This document shows, piece after piece, positions 8,057 to 16,666 of a stretch of DNA of 64,000 nt (the stretch's first letter is position 1; each line of letters opens with the position of its first letter). Source of the stretch: Weeksella massiliensis. GTDB lineage: Bacteria > Bacteroidota > Bacteroidia > Flavobacteriales > Weeksellaceae. A model generated the notes under the pieces. The model worked only from the letters and a program-made list of their open reading frames with translations. It was not told the DNA's origin and searched no databases. Made by a program: the position numbers and the translations under genes. The stretch spans positions 1-64,000 of the forward strand of contig CCMH01000040.1 of the NCBI GenBank assembly GCA_000751595.1, in the 5' to 3' direction.

Positions 8057-9118
8057 ATGAAACAATTATCTTTTAAAACTACCACACAAGCTATTATTGC
8101 TATAGTGATACTGATGATTTCAGTCAATGCAGAAGCCTGTACGAGAATTGTTTATAAAGGTCCAAATGGAACGATTATAACTGCAAGAAGTATGGACTTC
8201 TCAATGGAAATACCTGCAAATTTATGGCAATTCCCTCGTGGAATGAAACGAGAGGGACAAACAGGGACAAACACCATTGGTTGGACTTCTAAATACGGAA
8301 GCATTGTAGTCAGTTCATGGGATATTGCAGTTTCTGATGGGTTGAACGAAAAAGGACTTAATGCGAATATGTTATGGCTGAACAATTCAAAATATCCTCA
8401 ATTTGAAAAAGACGGAAAAAAGAAAGGTCTTGCAGTATCGCTATGGGCACAATACGCTTTGGATAATTTCGCAACAGTGAAAGAAGCAGTTGAACAATTC
8501 AAAAAAGAAGAATTTGTTATCGTTACTGACTTTATACCTGGAACAGATAAATATACCACTATCCATCTTTCATTATCCGATCCAACAGGTGATAGTGCAA
8601 TTCTAGAATACATTAATGGAAAATTGGTGATTCATCACGACCCTTCTTATACAGTAATGACCAATGACCCAATCTTTGAGGAACAATTGGCAATAAATGA
8701 ATATTGGAAAGAAATACCAGGTAAAATTTTTCTTCCAGGAACCAATAGGGCTGCCGATAGGTTTGTACGTGCATCTTACTATATCGACGCAATTCCACAA
8801 ACCGATAATACTCGTGTTGCTATAGCAAGTGTTTTTAGCGTGATAAGAAATTGTTCTGTCCCTTATGGAATTTCGACTGAAGGATTCCCTAATTTATCAA
8901 CCACGAGATGGAGAATTGTTGCCGATCAAAAAAATATGGTCTATTATTTTGAAGATGCGCTCAGCCCAAATGCAGTGTGGGTTGATTTTAAAAACTTGGA
9001 CTTCAGTCAATCAAAAGGAAAGGTAAGAAAACTATCATTAGATAAACAGCAAGTATATGCAGGTGAAACATCTGATAAATTTGTAGATACAAAACCAATG
9101 GTGTTTCAAGGAATTTAA
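8057..9118 (+). CDS. Choloylglycine hydrolase / linear amide C-N hydrolase family protein
   Basis: A 353-residue Ntn-hydrolase. The signal peptide ends in EAC; Cys28 becomes the N-terminal nucleophile after processing (CTRIVYKG), as in exported penicillin V acylases and bile salt hydrolases. Other family landmarks are ITARSMDF, the DGLNEKGL loop, the MTNDP segment and the PYGISTEGFPNLSTTRWRIVAD stretch near the C-terminus. It cleaves a linear amide bond; the substrate (penicillin V, N-acyl homoserine lactone or bile-salt-like amide) cannot be told from sequence. It is exported, so it acts in the periplasm or outside. Single gene. Confidence 0.9.
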   Translation: MKQLSFKTTTQAIIAIVILMISVNAEACTRIVYKGPNGTIITARSMDFSMEIPANLWQFPRGMKREGQTGTNTIGWTSKYGSIVVSSWDIAVSDGLNEKGLNANMLWLNNSKYPQFEKDGKKKGLAVSLWAQYALDNFATVKEAVEQFKKEEFVIVTDFIPGTDKYTTIHLSLSDPTGDSAILEYINGKLVIHHDPSYTVMTNDPIFEEQLAINEYWKEIPGKIFLPGTNRAADRFVRASYYIDAIPQTDNTRVAIASVFSVIRNCSVPYGISTEGFPNLSTTRWRIVADQKNMVYYFEDALSPNAVWVDFKNLDFSQSKGKVRKLSLDKQQVYAGETSDKFVDTKPMVFQGI

Positions 9119-9317
9119 CAACACTTTTAATTCTACGCTAGAGAACATAGATATTAGAAACGATTATCTCTATTAAAGAATAAAAAATATTTCATTTTTT
9201 CATAAAAGATCAAGAATTCACAACGTGCAGTACGTTTTAGGTTTGTATTCAATAAAATTCTATTAATACCTATACAAATCTAAGGCCTGACGAATATTTA
9301 ATCAATAAGAACGGTAA

Positions 9318-9878
9318 ATGAATATCGACAAAATAATTGATAATATTTATAAGTTACCAGAAAATTCTAAGAAAAGATTTATTACTCATATCGAGGAAGT
9401 TACTTTTCCGAAAGGTCATATCGTATTGCGTGCTGATAAAATTGAAAAACAAATTTATTTCATAAAAAAAGGTATCGTTAGGGCTTATTCAGAAACAGAA
9501 AATAAAGAAATAACATTTTGGTTCGGAAAAGAAGGCGATACGATTATTTCTATGAAAAGTTATGTGGAAAATGAAAATGGATACGAAGATATTGAACTAT
9601 TAGAAAACTCTATTTTATACAAACTCAATATACAAGACTTGCAAAAACTTTTTAATGATGATATACATATTGCAAATTGGGGAAGAAAATTTTCTGAAAA
9701 AGAATTAATAAAAACAGAAGAAAGACTAATTTCACACTATTTCAGAAATGCAAAAGATCGATATATAGAACTTTTAGAGAATAATCCAGACTTAATTCAA
9801 AGAGTTTCATTAGGAAACATAGCTTCATACTTAGGAATAACACAAGTAAGCTTAAGTAGAATTAGAGCAGAAATATAA
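9318..9878 (+). CDS. Crp/Fnr family transcriptional regulator
   Basis: A 186-residue protein with a cyclic-nucleotide-binding-like beta barrel at about residues 20-120 (FPKGHIVLRADKIEKQIYFIKKGIVRAYSE, EITFWFGKEGD) and a short C-terminal HTH (ISLGNIASYLGITQVSLSRIRAEI). This short type, without cAMP-contact or Fe-S cysteines, is very common in Bacteroidota next to small transporters or enzymes. It precedes an SMR exporter by 76 bases and may regulate it in response to a small molecule (inferred). Confidence 0.85.
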   Translation: MNIDKIIDNIYKLPENSKKRFITHIEEVTFPKGHIVLRADKIEKQIYFIKKGIVRAYSETENKEITFWFGKEGDTIISMKSYVENENGYEDIELLENSILYKLNIQDLQKLFNDDIHIANWGRKFSEKELIKTEERLISHYFRNAKDRYIELLENNPDLIQRVSLGNIASYLGITQVSLSRIRAEI

Positions 9879-9954
9879 AAACAACTTTCATTTTTTATCA
9901 TTTGTAAAATTTATCCTCAATCTCATTGTCGAGATTTGCAATTAAATATAACAA

Positions 9955-10281
9955 ATGAATTGGATAATTTTAGTAATTGCAGGACTATTTGAAGTCGCGT
10001 TTGCATCGTGTTTAGGAAAAGCTAAAGAAGCATCAGGGAATGAAGCATATATGTGGTATGCAGGATTTGTTGTAGCTCTTGGTATTAGCATGGGACTCCT
10101 GATAAAAGCTACTCAGACGCTACCTATTGGGACAGCCTATGCCGTTTGGACAGGAATTGGTGCGGTAGGTACCGTGTTAGTAGGTATATTTATTTTTAAA
10201 GATCCAGCCAATTTTTGGAGAGTATTCTTTATTATAACATTAATTGGTTCTATTATTGGATTGAAATTCGTTTCAAGCTAA
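9955..10281 (+). CDS. SMR family multidrug/guanidinium exporter
   Basis: A 108-residue protein with four membrane helices. The essential glutamate is E13 in GLFEVAFASCLGKA. The motif IGTAYAVWTGIGAVGTV is typical of the SugE/Gdx branch, and the ending GSIIGLKFVSS fits too. It exports small cations in exchange for protons. The Gdx-like sequence favours guanidinium or short quaternary ammonium compounds, but W16 of typical Gdx is F here, so substrate range is uncertain. No guanidine riboswitch is seen upstream. Confidence 0.85.
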   Translation: MNWIILVIAGLFEVAFASCLGKAKEASGNEAYMWYAGFVVALGISMGLLIKATQTLPIGTAYAVWTGIGAVGTVLVGIFIFKDPANFWRVFFIITLIGSIIGLKFVSS

Positions 10282-10617
10282 CAATATTTCAAAAACATCA
10301 AATTGAAAAAATGATGTTATAAGTGAGAAATTGAAAATATATACTTTCCATTTTACTATATCCTAATTTGTATATGCTAAATGTACTTAATCTCTATATT
10401 TAGTATTAATAGGTCAGATTGGTATTTTTTAAATAGTTCAGCATATAGAAAGAGAAAATTGAAAATAAAATATGAGAATCAAGTATTTCTTATAAGTACA
10501 CCCAAAAACCCTTCTGTTGCACACTCATTTTGTTCACAAAGTATCAAAGTTTTGGGTTTGATTATCAATATTTTAGTTTTGAGGACTAAAAAAATAATTA
10601 AAAAAGTAAGCCTACGG
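10282..10617. other. Intergenic region with repeat copy 2
   Basis: Holds the second 69-bp repeat and otherwise AT-rich DNA leading into the tRNA promoter. An 85-codon frame across 10381-10638 has no domain and is judged non-coding. Confidence 0.5.
10501..10569 (+). repeat. 69-bp direct repeat, copy 2
   Basis: Same orientation as 7622-7690. It ends about 50 bases before the tRNA-Asn promoter, so the segment between the copies (about 2.9 kb) stops just short of the tRNA locus. Confidence 0.8.
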
Positions 10618-10648
10618 TTTGGAAGTAAAGGAAAATAGGCTATATTTG
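10618..10648 (+). promoter_or_regulatory. Promoter of the tRNA-Asn pair
   Basis: TTTG at 10618-10621, a 19-base spacer, and TATATTTG at 10641-10648. This is a perfect Bacteroidota sigma-ABfr promoter, about 20 bases before the first tRNA. Confidence 0.8.
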
Positions 10649-10669
10649 CACTCACAATTTAAGAAACAT

Positions 10670-10743
10670 TCCTCCTTAGCTCAGTTGGTTAGAGCATCTG
10701 ACTGTTAATCAGAGGGTCGCTGGTTCGAGCCCAGCAGGAGGAG
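10670..10743 (+). tRNA. tRNA-Asn (GTT), copy 1
   Basis: A 74-base cloverleaf: acceptor TCCTCCT/AGGAGGA, D-arm GCTCAGTTGGTTAGAGC, anticodon stem TCTGA/TCAGA around loop CTGTTAA (anticodon GTT), T-arm GCTGG-TTCGAGC-CCAGC, discriminator G. CCA is not encoded (CAA follows). Confidence 0.97.
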
Positions 10744-10786
10744 CAAATGTCAAGACAAGACACTAAAATTACAACCCAGGATTTAT

Positions 10787-10860
10787 TCCTCCTTAGCTCA
10801 GTTGGTTAGAGCATCTGACTGTTAATCAGAGGGTCGCTGGTTCGAGCCCAGCAGGAGGAG
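10787..10860 (+). tRNA. tRNA-Asn (GTT), copy 2
   Basis: Identical in sequence to copy 1, 43 bases downstream and presumably in the same transcript. Unlike copy 1, the next three bases are CCA (10861-10863). Confidence 0.97.
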
Positions 10861-10868
10861 CCAATAAA

Positions 10869-10901
10869 AACTCCCATCAAATTATTGATGGGAGTTTTTT
10901 T
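10869..10901. terminator. Bidirectional terminator between tRNA-Asn and trpB
   Basis: A 12-bp perfect stem (AACTCCCATCAA / TTGATGGGAGTT) with a 4-base loop ATTA has a T tract on the right and an A tract on the left, so it can stop both the tRNA transcript and the converging trp operon. Confidence 0.9.
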
Positions 10902-10933
10902 ATTCCTACAATCATCTTACCTAAAGAAGTCGT

Positions 10934-12124
10934 CTATTTCTTTTTCTTTTGTTGATGATACTGCTGATAGGTCGCCATATCTTTATCACCTCGCCCAGAA
11001 AGATTCACCACGACAAGATCGTCTTTCTCAAACGTCATTTTCTCTAAGGCAGCCAACGCATGGGCCGATTCTAACGCTGGGATAATTCCTTCGGTTTGGG
11101 TAAGAAGAAAAGCAGCGGCAAGAGCTTCTTCGTCGGTTGCATTTTCAAATCTCGCGCGTCCCGTTTTGTACAAATGCGCATGCAAAGGTCCAATCCCCGG
11201 ATAATCTAATCCTGCCGAAATAGAGTAGGGTTCTATAATTTGTCCATCATCATCTTGCATCAATAGCGTTCGACTTCCGTGAATAATTCCTTCTGATCCG
11301 CGCTGAATTGTAGCGGCTGTTTCATCAGTGTCAATTCCTTTTCCGGCTGCTTCTACAGCGACCAATTGCACTTGATCATCATCAAGAAAATGATAGAAAG
11401 CTCCGGCAGCATTGCTTCCGCCACCTACACAAGCAATGACATAATCGGGCGTTTCTCGTTGATATTTTTCTTGTAATTGGATTCGAATTTCCTCTGAAAT
11501 CACTGACTGAAATTCTGCAACCATCGCCGGATAAGGATGCGGACCAACCACCGACCCGATGAGGTAATACGTTTCTGGATTATTGATCCAAAACCGTATG
11601 GCTTCATTGGTAGCATCTTTCAAGGTTTTACTACCCGAAGTGGCAGCCATTACTTCCGCACCTAGCATTTTCATTCGTGCTACATTAGGCGCTTGTCGTG
11701 CAATATCTACTTCACCCATAAAAACCGTACATTCTAAACCCAACAACGCACAAATCGTTGCTGTTGCCACACCATGTTGTCCGGCACCTGTTTCGGCCAA
11801 AAGCTTTTTCTTGCCCATTCGCTTAGCCAATAATGCTTGCCCGATCGTATTGTTTATTTTGTGTGCACCTGTATGGTTAAGGTCTTCTCGTTTGAGGAGG
11901 ATATGAGCGCCGTATCGTTGAGAAAGCTTGGGTGCATAGTACAAAGGACTCGGGCGACCAACATAATCCTTGAGCAACAAGCGAAACTCTTGCTGAAATT
12001 CTTCGGTAGGATAATATTCATCGAAAGCTTTTTGCAATTCTTCACAATTGTATTGTAAGAGTTCTGGGATAAATGCACCTCCAAAATCTCCGTAAAATCC
12101 GTTTTTATCTATGGTAAATTTCAT
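10934..12124 (-). CDS. trpB: Tryptophan synthase beta chain
   Basis: A 396-residue PLP enzyme that joins indole and serine to make tryptophan. The PLP lysine is K89 in HTGAHKINN; the phosphate-binding loop GGGSNAAG and the conserved GAGQHGVAT are present, so this is the standard TrpB1 type that normally works with TrpA. The start is ATG 12124 (MKFTIDKNG); an upstream in-frame codon at 12184 would run into trpF. It is the last gene of the operon, 10 bases after trpF. No trpA follows: the next features are a terminator and the tRNAs. Confidence 0.95.
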   Translation of the reverse strand: MKFTIDKNGFYGDFGGAFIPELLQYNCEELQKAFDEYYPTEEFQQEFRLLLKDYVGRPSPLYYAPKLSQRYGAHILLKREDLNHTGAHKINNTIGQALLAKRMGKKKLLAETGAGQHGVATATICALLGLECTVFMGEVDIARQAPNVARMKMLGAEVMAATSGSKTLKDATNEAIRFWINNPETYYLIGSVVGPHPYPAMVAEFQSVISEEIRIQLQEKYQRETPDYVIACVGGGSNAAGAFYHFLDDDQVQLVAVEAAGKGIDTDETAATIQRGSEGIIHGSRTLLMQDDDGQIIEPYSISAGLDYPGIGPLHAHLYKTGRARFENATDEEALAAAFLLTQTEGIIPALESAHALAALEKMTFEKDDLVVVNLSGRGDKDMATYQQYHQQKKKK

Positions 12125-12134
12125 GTTTATTCGT

Positions 12135-12770
12135 TTATAGGTTATTTTGATTAATTTCTTGTTGAAAAGCTTCAATCGCAGCAATATCTTTTACTCCAAC
12201 AGCACTTTCAAAGCCACTGTTGATATCAAAACCAAGCAATTGAGGGTGTTGTATCTCGAGTAGTTTTTGGGTATCGGTAGGATGAAGTCCACCACTCAGA
12301 AAAAAGGGAGTGTCGAGGGAATAACTTTCGAGCAATTGCCAATCAAATTTCTTTCCCGATCCGCCGTATAATTTCGATTTGGTATCGAAAAGAAAAGCAT
12401 CAATAAAGGCTTGATATTTTTCGAGGTCCTCAAAATCAGTAGCATCTCCTACCGAAATAGCTTTCCAAATTTCCGTATTCGGGAGCGCTTCTCTGAGCTG
12501 TGAAATCAGTTCCAAAGATTCGTCACCATGTAATTGCACAACATCTAAACGGTATTGCTGCACTTTTTCTACCATGTTACTCAACGTATCATTAACAAAA
12601 ACTCCGACCTTATTGGCGTTCGGAAAAATAGAAAATAGCAAGTTGTTTTCTACTTTTCTTGGTGATTCTTCATAGAAAATATATCCTACATAATCCACGT
12701 GTAGCGTTGCCAATTGCATAAGGTTATTGATGTGTTTGTTGCCGCAAACTTTTAGTTGATATCGTTTCAT
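12135..12770 (-). CDS. trpF: Phosphoribosylanthranilate isomerase
   Basis: A 211-residue TIM-barrel enzyme. It converts phosphoribosylanthranilate to the CdRP precursor of indole-glycerol phosphate. Diagnostic segments are the N-terminal [10 protein letters not shown] (catalytic Cys), VQLHGDE, and the C-terminal phosphate site [11 protein letters not shown] ... GFDINSGFE. It overlaps trpC by 4 bases (translational coupling). The codons for HPTD carry a copy of the CGGTAGGAT repeat at 12275-12283. Confidence 0.95.
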   Translation of the reverse strand: MKRYQLKVCGNKHINNLMQLATLHVDYVGYIFYEESPRKVENNLLFSIFPNANKVGVFVNDTLSNMVEKVQQYRLDVVQLHGDESLELISQLREALPNTEIWKAISVGDATDFEDLEKYQAFIDAFLFDTKSKLYGGSGKKFDWQLLESYSLDTPFFLSGGLHPTDTQKLLEIQHPQLLGFDINSGFESAVGVKDIAAIEAFQQEINQNNL

Positions 12771-13561
12771 TTTGGTTGTATTATTTCGAGGTTAAACTGA
12801 GCAAAACTTTCGCCCGGATTGTCTGTTTTCATAAAACATTCTCCAATCAAAAAGCCATGGAAGCCCGAATTTTTCAGAGCTAAAACAGTTTCGGGAGAAT
12901 CGAGCCCGCTTTCGGCAATCTTAATGCTTTCGGTAGGAAGTTGAGCCAAAAGCTTTCGAGAATGTGCTAAATCTACCTCAAAAGTTTTAAGGTTTCGATT
13001 GTTGATGCCGACCAAATCAATGTCGGTTGAATACGTTTCCAATTGTTTCTCGGTATGAATTTCGAGTAAAACCTCCATATCCAAATCATGAGCGATTTGT
13101 GTGAAAGTTGCAATTTCTTTTTTATCCAAACAAGAAGCAATCAATAAGATAACATCGGCTCCCATCGCTTTGGATTCATGTAGTTGATACGCATCAATAA
13201 TAAACTCTTTTCGCAACAAAGGAATCGTACTCAGTTCTCTTGCTCGCGTAAAATCATCGGCTTGCGCACCAAAAAACGGACGATCCGTAAGAATAGAAAT
13301 CATCGAAGCGCCTGCTTTTTCGTATTGCGGAATTATTTCTTCAATCTCAGCGTTTTCATGAATATAACCTTTTGAGGGAGATTTGCGTTTGAACTCAGCA
13401 ATAATTCCAGTTTTATCAGGATCGACAATCGCTTTCTTAGCCGAAATCTTTTGTCTTTTATACAACGCTTGTTGCTGAAGAAGATGAATCGGTTGTTGAA
13501 TTTTGGCTTGTTCGACTTCTTGTTTTTTTAGTTGAATTATTTGATTTAAATAGGTTTGCAT
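12767..13561 (-). CDS. trpC: Indole-3-glycerol phosphate synthase
   Basis: A 264-residue TIM-barrel enzyme that closes the indole ring. The motif GIIAEFKRKSPSKG (catalytic Lys) and EIHTEKQLE, LVGINNRNLKTFEVDL and IAESGL are characteristic. The start ATG 13561 (MQTYLNQIIQ) lies 2 bases after the trpD stop; an upstream start at 13642 would overlap trpD by 79 bases and is rejected. Confidence 0.95.
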   Translation of the reverse strand: MQTYLNQIIQLKKQEVEQAKIQQPIHLLQQQALYKRQKISAKKAIVDPDKTGIIAEFKRKSPSKGYIHENAEIEEIIPQYEKAGASMISILTDRPFFGAQADDFTRARELSTIPLLRKEFIIDAYQLHESKAMGADVILLIASCLDKKEIATFTQIAHDLDMEVLLEIHTEKQLETYSTDIDLVGINNRNLKTFEVDLAHSRKLLAQLPTESIKIAESGLDSPETVLALKNSGFHGFLIGECFMKTDNPGESFAQFNLEIIQPK

Positions 13562-13563
13562 AA

Positions 13564-14553
13564 TTAAGCGGTTTGTAAGAGTTGACGGAAGGTTTGTAGG
13601 GCGCGTTTGCTTTCTAAACTTTCGGTTGCAGTTTGCATACATTCTTCGAGCGATCGGTTAGGGTGCAAGGTTTTCAGACCCAAAGCAGCATTGGCCAAAA
13701 CGACTTGTTTCTGGGCAAGCGTTCCTTTATTTTCTAAAATAGCTAAGAATATCTTTGCATTTTCTTCGATTGTTTTTCCTCCTTTTATTTCGGTAGGATG
13801 AAGGTTATCCAATCCAAAATCTTTCGAATGCAATAAATATTCTCCCGAATTCGAATAGACTTTGGCGGGCGAAGTAAGCGAGATTTCATCGTACCCATCA
13901 AGCGCAGTAGAAATGCTGTACTGTGTGGTGGTTTGTTGCATCAGGTAATGATATAATCGAGCCGTTTTCACATCAAAAGTACCCAAACATTGATGCGTCG
14001 GTTGAACTGGATTGACCAAAGGTCCCATGATATTGAAAAAAGTTTTCACCCCCAAATTCTTGCGTAATGTTGCAACATTTTTTAGGGCAGGATGAAACAA
14101 AGGTGCATGCAAAAAAGTAATACCTACCGACTCGTATTCTGCTTGTAATCGGTCTGAGTTTTGCGTGAATTCATATCCGAAATACGCCAACATATTTGAT
14201 GAACCACTCACCGAAGATGCACCATAATTTCCTTGTTTGATGACTTTCTCACCTGCAGCAGCCAACACAAAACTTGCCAAAGTAGAAATATTGAATGTGT
14301 CTTTTCCGTCGCCACCTGTCCCGACCAAGTCGATGCCAGCAGAAGGTAAATCAACACGACTACAAAGGTCGAGCAATGCCTTGCGGAAACCTGTAATTTC
14401 TGCTAACGTAATGCTGCGCATATTGAATATGGTGAGAAATGATGAAAGTTCCACTTCAGAATATTTCGATTCGGAAATACAGATCATTATCTCGTAGGCT
14501 TCTTGTTCCGTCAAGGTATAATTATCGAAAAGTAAATTGAGTAATTGTTTCAT
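13564..14553 (-). CDS. trpD: Anthranilate phosphoribosyltransferase
   Basis: A 329-residue class III phosphoribosyltransferase that adds PRPP to anthranilate. The PRPP/Mg motif DLVGTGGDGKDTFNIST is intact, followed by KQGNYGASSVSGSSN and the NIMGPLVNP segment. It overlaps trpG by 4 bases (ATGA). It is not fused to TrpG, unlike in enterobacteria. A copy of the CGGTAGGAT repeat (13791-13799) encodes part of NLHPTEI. Confidence 0.95.
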   Translation of the reverse strand: MKQLLNLLFDNYTLTEQEAYEIMICISESKYSEVELSSFLTIFNMRSITLAEITGFRKALLDLCSRVDLPSAGIDLVGTGGDGKDTFNISTLASFVLAAAGEKVIKQGNYGASSVSGSSNMLAYFGYEFTQNSDRLQAEYESVGITFLHAPLFHPALKNVATLRKNLGVKTFFNIMGPLVNPVQPTHQCLGTFDVKTARLYHYLMQQTTTQYSISTALDGYDEISLTSPAKVYSNSGEYLLHSKDFGLDNLHPTEIKGGKTIEENAKIFLAILENKGTLAQKQVVLANAALGLKTLHPNRSLEECMQTATESLESKRALQTFRQLLQTA

Positions 14554-15119
14554 TTTGTGTGTTCTATCCAGTTCTGTAACATTTTTTCACCTTTGGGAGT
14601 AAGGATGGATTCGGGATGAAATTGAACTCCACGAACCTCAAGGTTTTTATGACGAATAGCCATGATTTCACCTTTCGGACCGAGTGCGGTGATTTGTAAA
14701 CACTCAGGAAAATCGGTCGGTGAAACAACCCAAGAATGATAACGTCCTACCAAAAGTTTATCAGGTAAATGATCGAAAAGAAGGTCCTTTTCGCAAACGT
14801 TTATTTCCGATTGTATCCCATGATGTACTTGTTGGGTGTGCATCAACTTCCCACCAAAAACTTCTGCAATCGCTTGTTGTCCCAAACAAACCCCCAAAAT
14901 AGATTTATGCTGCGCATAGGTTTGGATAATTGGTTTTAGAAGATTGGCTTCATCGGGTAAACCTGGTCCTGGCGAAAGAAGGATTTTATCGAATGCATCT
15001 ACTTCTTCTAAGCTAATTTCATCGTTGCGAACAACGGTAATATGAGGAGTAAATTTCTTGATACAATGCACCAAATTATAGGTAAAAGAATCGTAATTAT
15101 CGAGCACTAAAATTTTCAT
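14550..15119 (-). CDS. trpG: Anthranilate synthase glutamine amidotransferase subunit
   Basis: A 189-residue class I glutamine amidotransferase that supplies ammonia to TrpE. The catalytic triad is visible: nucleophile C78 in GVCLGQQ and the His/Glu of QFHPES. The oxyanion strand LSPGPGLP is present. It overlaps trpE by 4 bases and trpD by 4. It could also serve para-aminobenzoate synthase, but its place next to trpE argues for tryptophan. Confidence 0.95.
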   Translation of the reverse strand: MKILVLDNYDSFTYNLVHCIKKFTPHITVVRNDEISLEEVDAFDKILLSPGPGLPDEANLLKPIIQTYAQHKSILGVCLGQQAIAEVFGGKLMHTQQVHHGIQSEINVCEKDLLFDHLPDKLLVGRYHSWVVSPTDFPECLQITALGPKGEIMAIRHKNLEVRGVQFHPESILTPKGEKMLQNWIEHTK

Positions 15120-16516
15120 GATACGATGTTTTTTGCTTGTTCGATCGCTTTTCGTAGCGCACCGAGTTTATGATTAACTTCTTGTAATTCGGTTTCTTCG
15201 ACCGATTTTGATACGATGCCTGCACCTGCCTGAAAGTATAAGGTATGATTTTTACTCACAAAACTGCGGATGACAATCGCCATATTGATGTCGCCATTGA
15301 AGCCTAAAAAACCTAAGGTTCCACCATAAATTCCACGATTCTGATTTTCGAACTCCTCCAACAATTGCAAAGCTTTGTACTTGGGTGCACCCGATAAAGT
15401 GCCGGCTGGGAAAAAATCTGCAAGAACTTGCAAGGGCGAAGCTTCTTCTTCTAATTCTGCCGAAACCTTGGAAACCAAATGAATCACATGCGAGAAATAT
15501 TGCACTTCTTTGTAGCTTTCGACCTGCACATTTTGGGCATTTTTACTCAAATCATTTCTTGCCAAATCCACCAACATTACATGTTCTTCATTTTCTTTCG
15601 GGTCATGAATCAGCTGTTCGGTCAATTGCGAATCCATTTCTGGATTGCCTGTTCTACGAACGGTTCCGGCAATCGGATGAATCTGTGCTTTTCGGTTTTG
15701 GACAATCATTTGTGCTTCGGGTGAAGAACCAAATATTTTATAATTTCCGTAATCGAAATAAAATAAATATGGCGACGGATTGATCGAACGTAAACTTCTA
15801 TACACATTGAACTCATCCCCCACAAAACCTTGCTGAAACTGACGTGAAGGCACAATCTGAAAAACATCTCCGCGATAACAAGCTTCTTTGCAACGACGAA
15901 CAATTTGTATAAAATCTTCATCTTTTAGGTTGGATTGCATCTCGCCTTCGGTCTGAAAAGAATAATGCGCAAAATTCCGTTGTAAACAAATCTCCTGAAT
16001 ACGCTCGATTTCCGACTCGGTTTCTTCATTGTAAAACTCTATAAACTCGATTTCATTATGAAAATGATTGAAAACCACGATGTTTTGGTAGAATGAAAAT
16101 TTCACTTCTGGGATGCTTGCCGGATTGTTGTGTTGGTTTTGAGTCAACTTCTCAATCAGCGGTAAAGCATCCCAAGCCAAATAACCAAACAAGCCTTGCA
16201 CATTCTGATGAGCAGACGACTCGATAGAAAATTGTGCAGAAAAAGCTTCTAACTTTTCCACCAAATCTTGCTTTGTTAGGGAATATATTTTCTCGGTTTG
16301 CATAGGGAAAGTTTCTGTTACTTCTCCATGATTCACCTCGAAACTTGCCAAAGGCCGAAGACAGATAAACGAGTGTGCATCAGCCTTCGAGTGATAATCG
16401 GCTCCTTCGAGCAACAAGGCATTCGGGTAAACATCTCTCAATTTTAGGTAAAGCTGAACCGGCGTTGTGAGATCTCCTAAGGATTTGATGCTCTGTGTTT
16501 TAAAGTTTAATTTCAT
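15116..16516 (-). CDS. trpE: Anthranilate synthase component I
   Basis: A 466-residue chorismate-utilising enzyme that makes anthranilate from chorismate. The C-terminal catalytic domain has NPSPYLFYFDYGNYKIFGSSPE, HPIAGTVRRTG, HVMLVDLARND, FPAGTLSGAPK and the GIYGGTLGF segment. In the N-terminal regulatory region the tryptophan-binding motif LLES reads LLEG (L35-G38), so feedback inhibition may be changed. First structural gene of the operon, downstream of an attenuator. Confidence 0.95.
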   Translation of the reverse strand: MKLNFKTQSIKSLGDLTTPVQLYLKLRDVYPNALLLEGADYHSKADAHSFICLRPLASFEVNHGEVTETFPMQTEKIYSLTKQDLVEKLEAFSAQFSIESSAHQNVQGLFGYLAWDALPLIEKLTQNQHNNPASIPEVKFSFYQNIVVFNHFHNEIEFIEFYNEETESEIERIQEICLQRNFAHYSFQTEGEMQSNLKDEDFIQIVRRCKEACYRGDVFQIVPSRQFQQGFVGDEFNVYRSLRSINPSPYLFYFDYGNYKIFGSSPEAQMIVQNRKAQIHPIAGTVRRTGNPEMDSQLTEQLIHDPKENEEHVMLVDLARNDLSKNAQNVQVESYKEVQYFSHVIHLVSKVSAELEEEASPLQVLADFFPAGTLSGAPKYKALQLLEEFENQNRGIYGGTLGFLGFNGDINMAIVIRSFVSKNHTLYFQAGAGIVSKSVEETELQEVNHKLGALRKAIEQAKNIVS

Positions 16517-16540
16517 TGCATGTTGTTAACAATTGGACAT

Positions 16541-16574
16541 AAAAAAAAGGCTTGTCGGTTCCGACAAGCCTTTT
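16541..16574 (-). terminator. trp attenuator hairpin
   Basis: On the minus strand a 14-bp perfect GC-rich stem (16574-16561 with 16558-16545) is followed by eight U residues, just upstream of trpE. A competing antiterminator is visible: GUUGGUUC at 16609-16602, at the end of the leader ORF, can pair with GAACCGAC at 16561-16554, which forms the terminator's turn and descending arm. Confidence 0.85.
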
Positions 16575-16597
16575 CTACATATAACTACATAGAGGTC

Positions 16598-16660
16598 TCA
16601 CGAACCAACGTCTTGCTGTTCGATCATCCACCACCAGTTATTTGTACTAAATGTTTTCAT
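16598..16660 (-). CDS. trpL: trp operon leader peptide (three tandem Trp codons)
   Basis: A 20-codon ORF (MKTFSTNNWWWMIEQQDVGS, then TGA) between the trp promoter and the attenuator. The three consecutive TGG codons at residues 9-11 are the tryptophan sensor. When Trp-tRNA is scarce, the ribosome stalls there and leaves GUUGGUUC free to pair as antiterminator; when Trp is plentiful, the ribosome reaches the stop codon, covers that segment, and the terminator forms. Codons and pairing are seen directly; the mechanism is inferred from classical trp attenuation. Confidence 0.85.
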   Translation of the reverse strand: MKTFSTNNWWWMIEQQDVGS

Positions 16661-16666
16661 TGTCCA

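Noticed and set aside
9879-9954. Guanidine riboswitch before the SMR gene
   Set aside because: The 76-base spacer lacks the conserved helices and ACGR-type loops.
8057-10281. Hydrolase, regulator and exporter as one operon
   Set aside because: Gaps of 199 and 76 bases with no coupling; they may be coregulated but are not shown to be one transcript.
10381-10638. 85-codon ORF upstream of the tRNA genes
   Set aside because: It spans the 69-bp repeat and the tRNA promoter, has no domain and no good start; judged chance.
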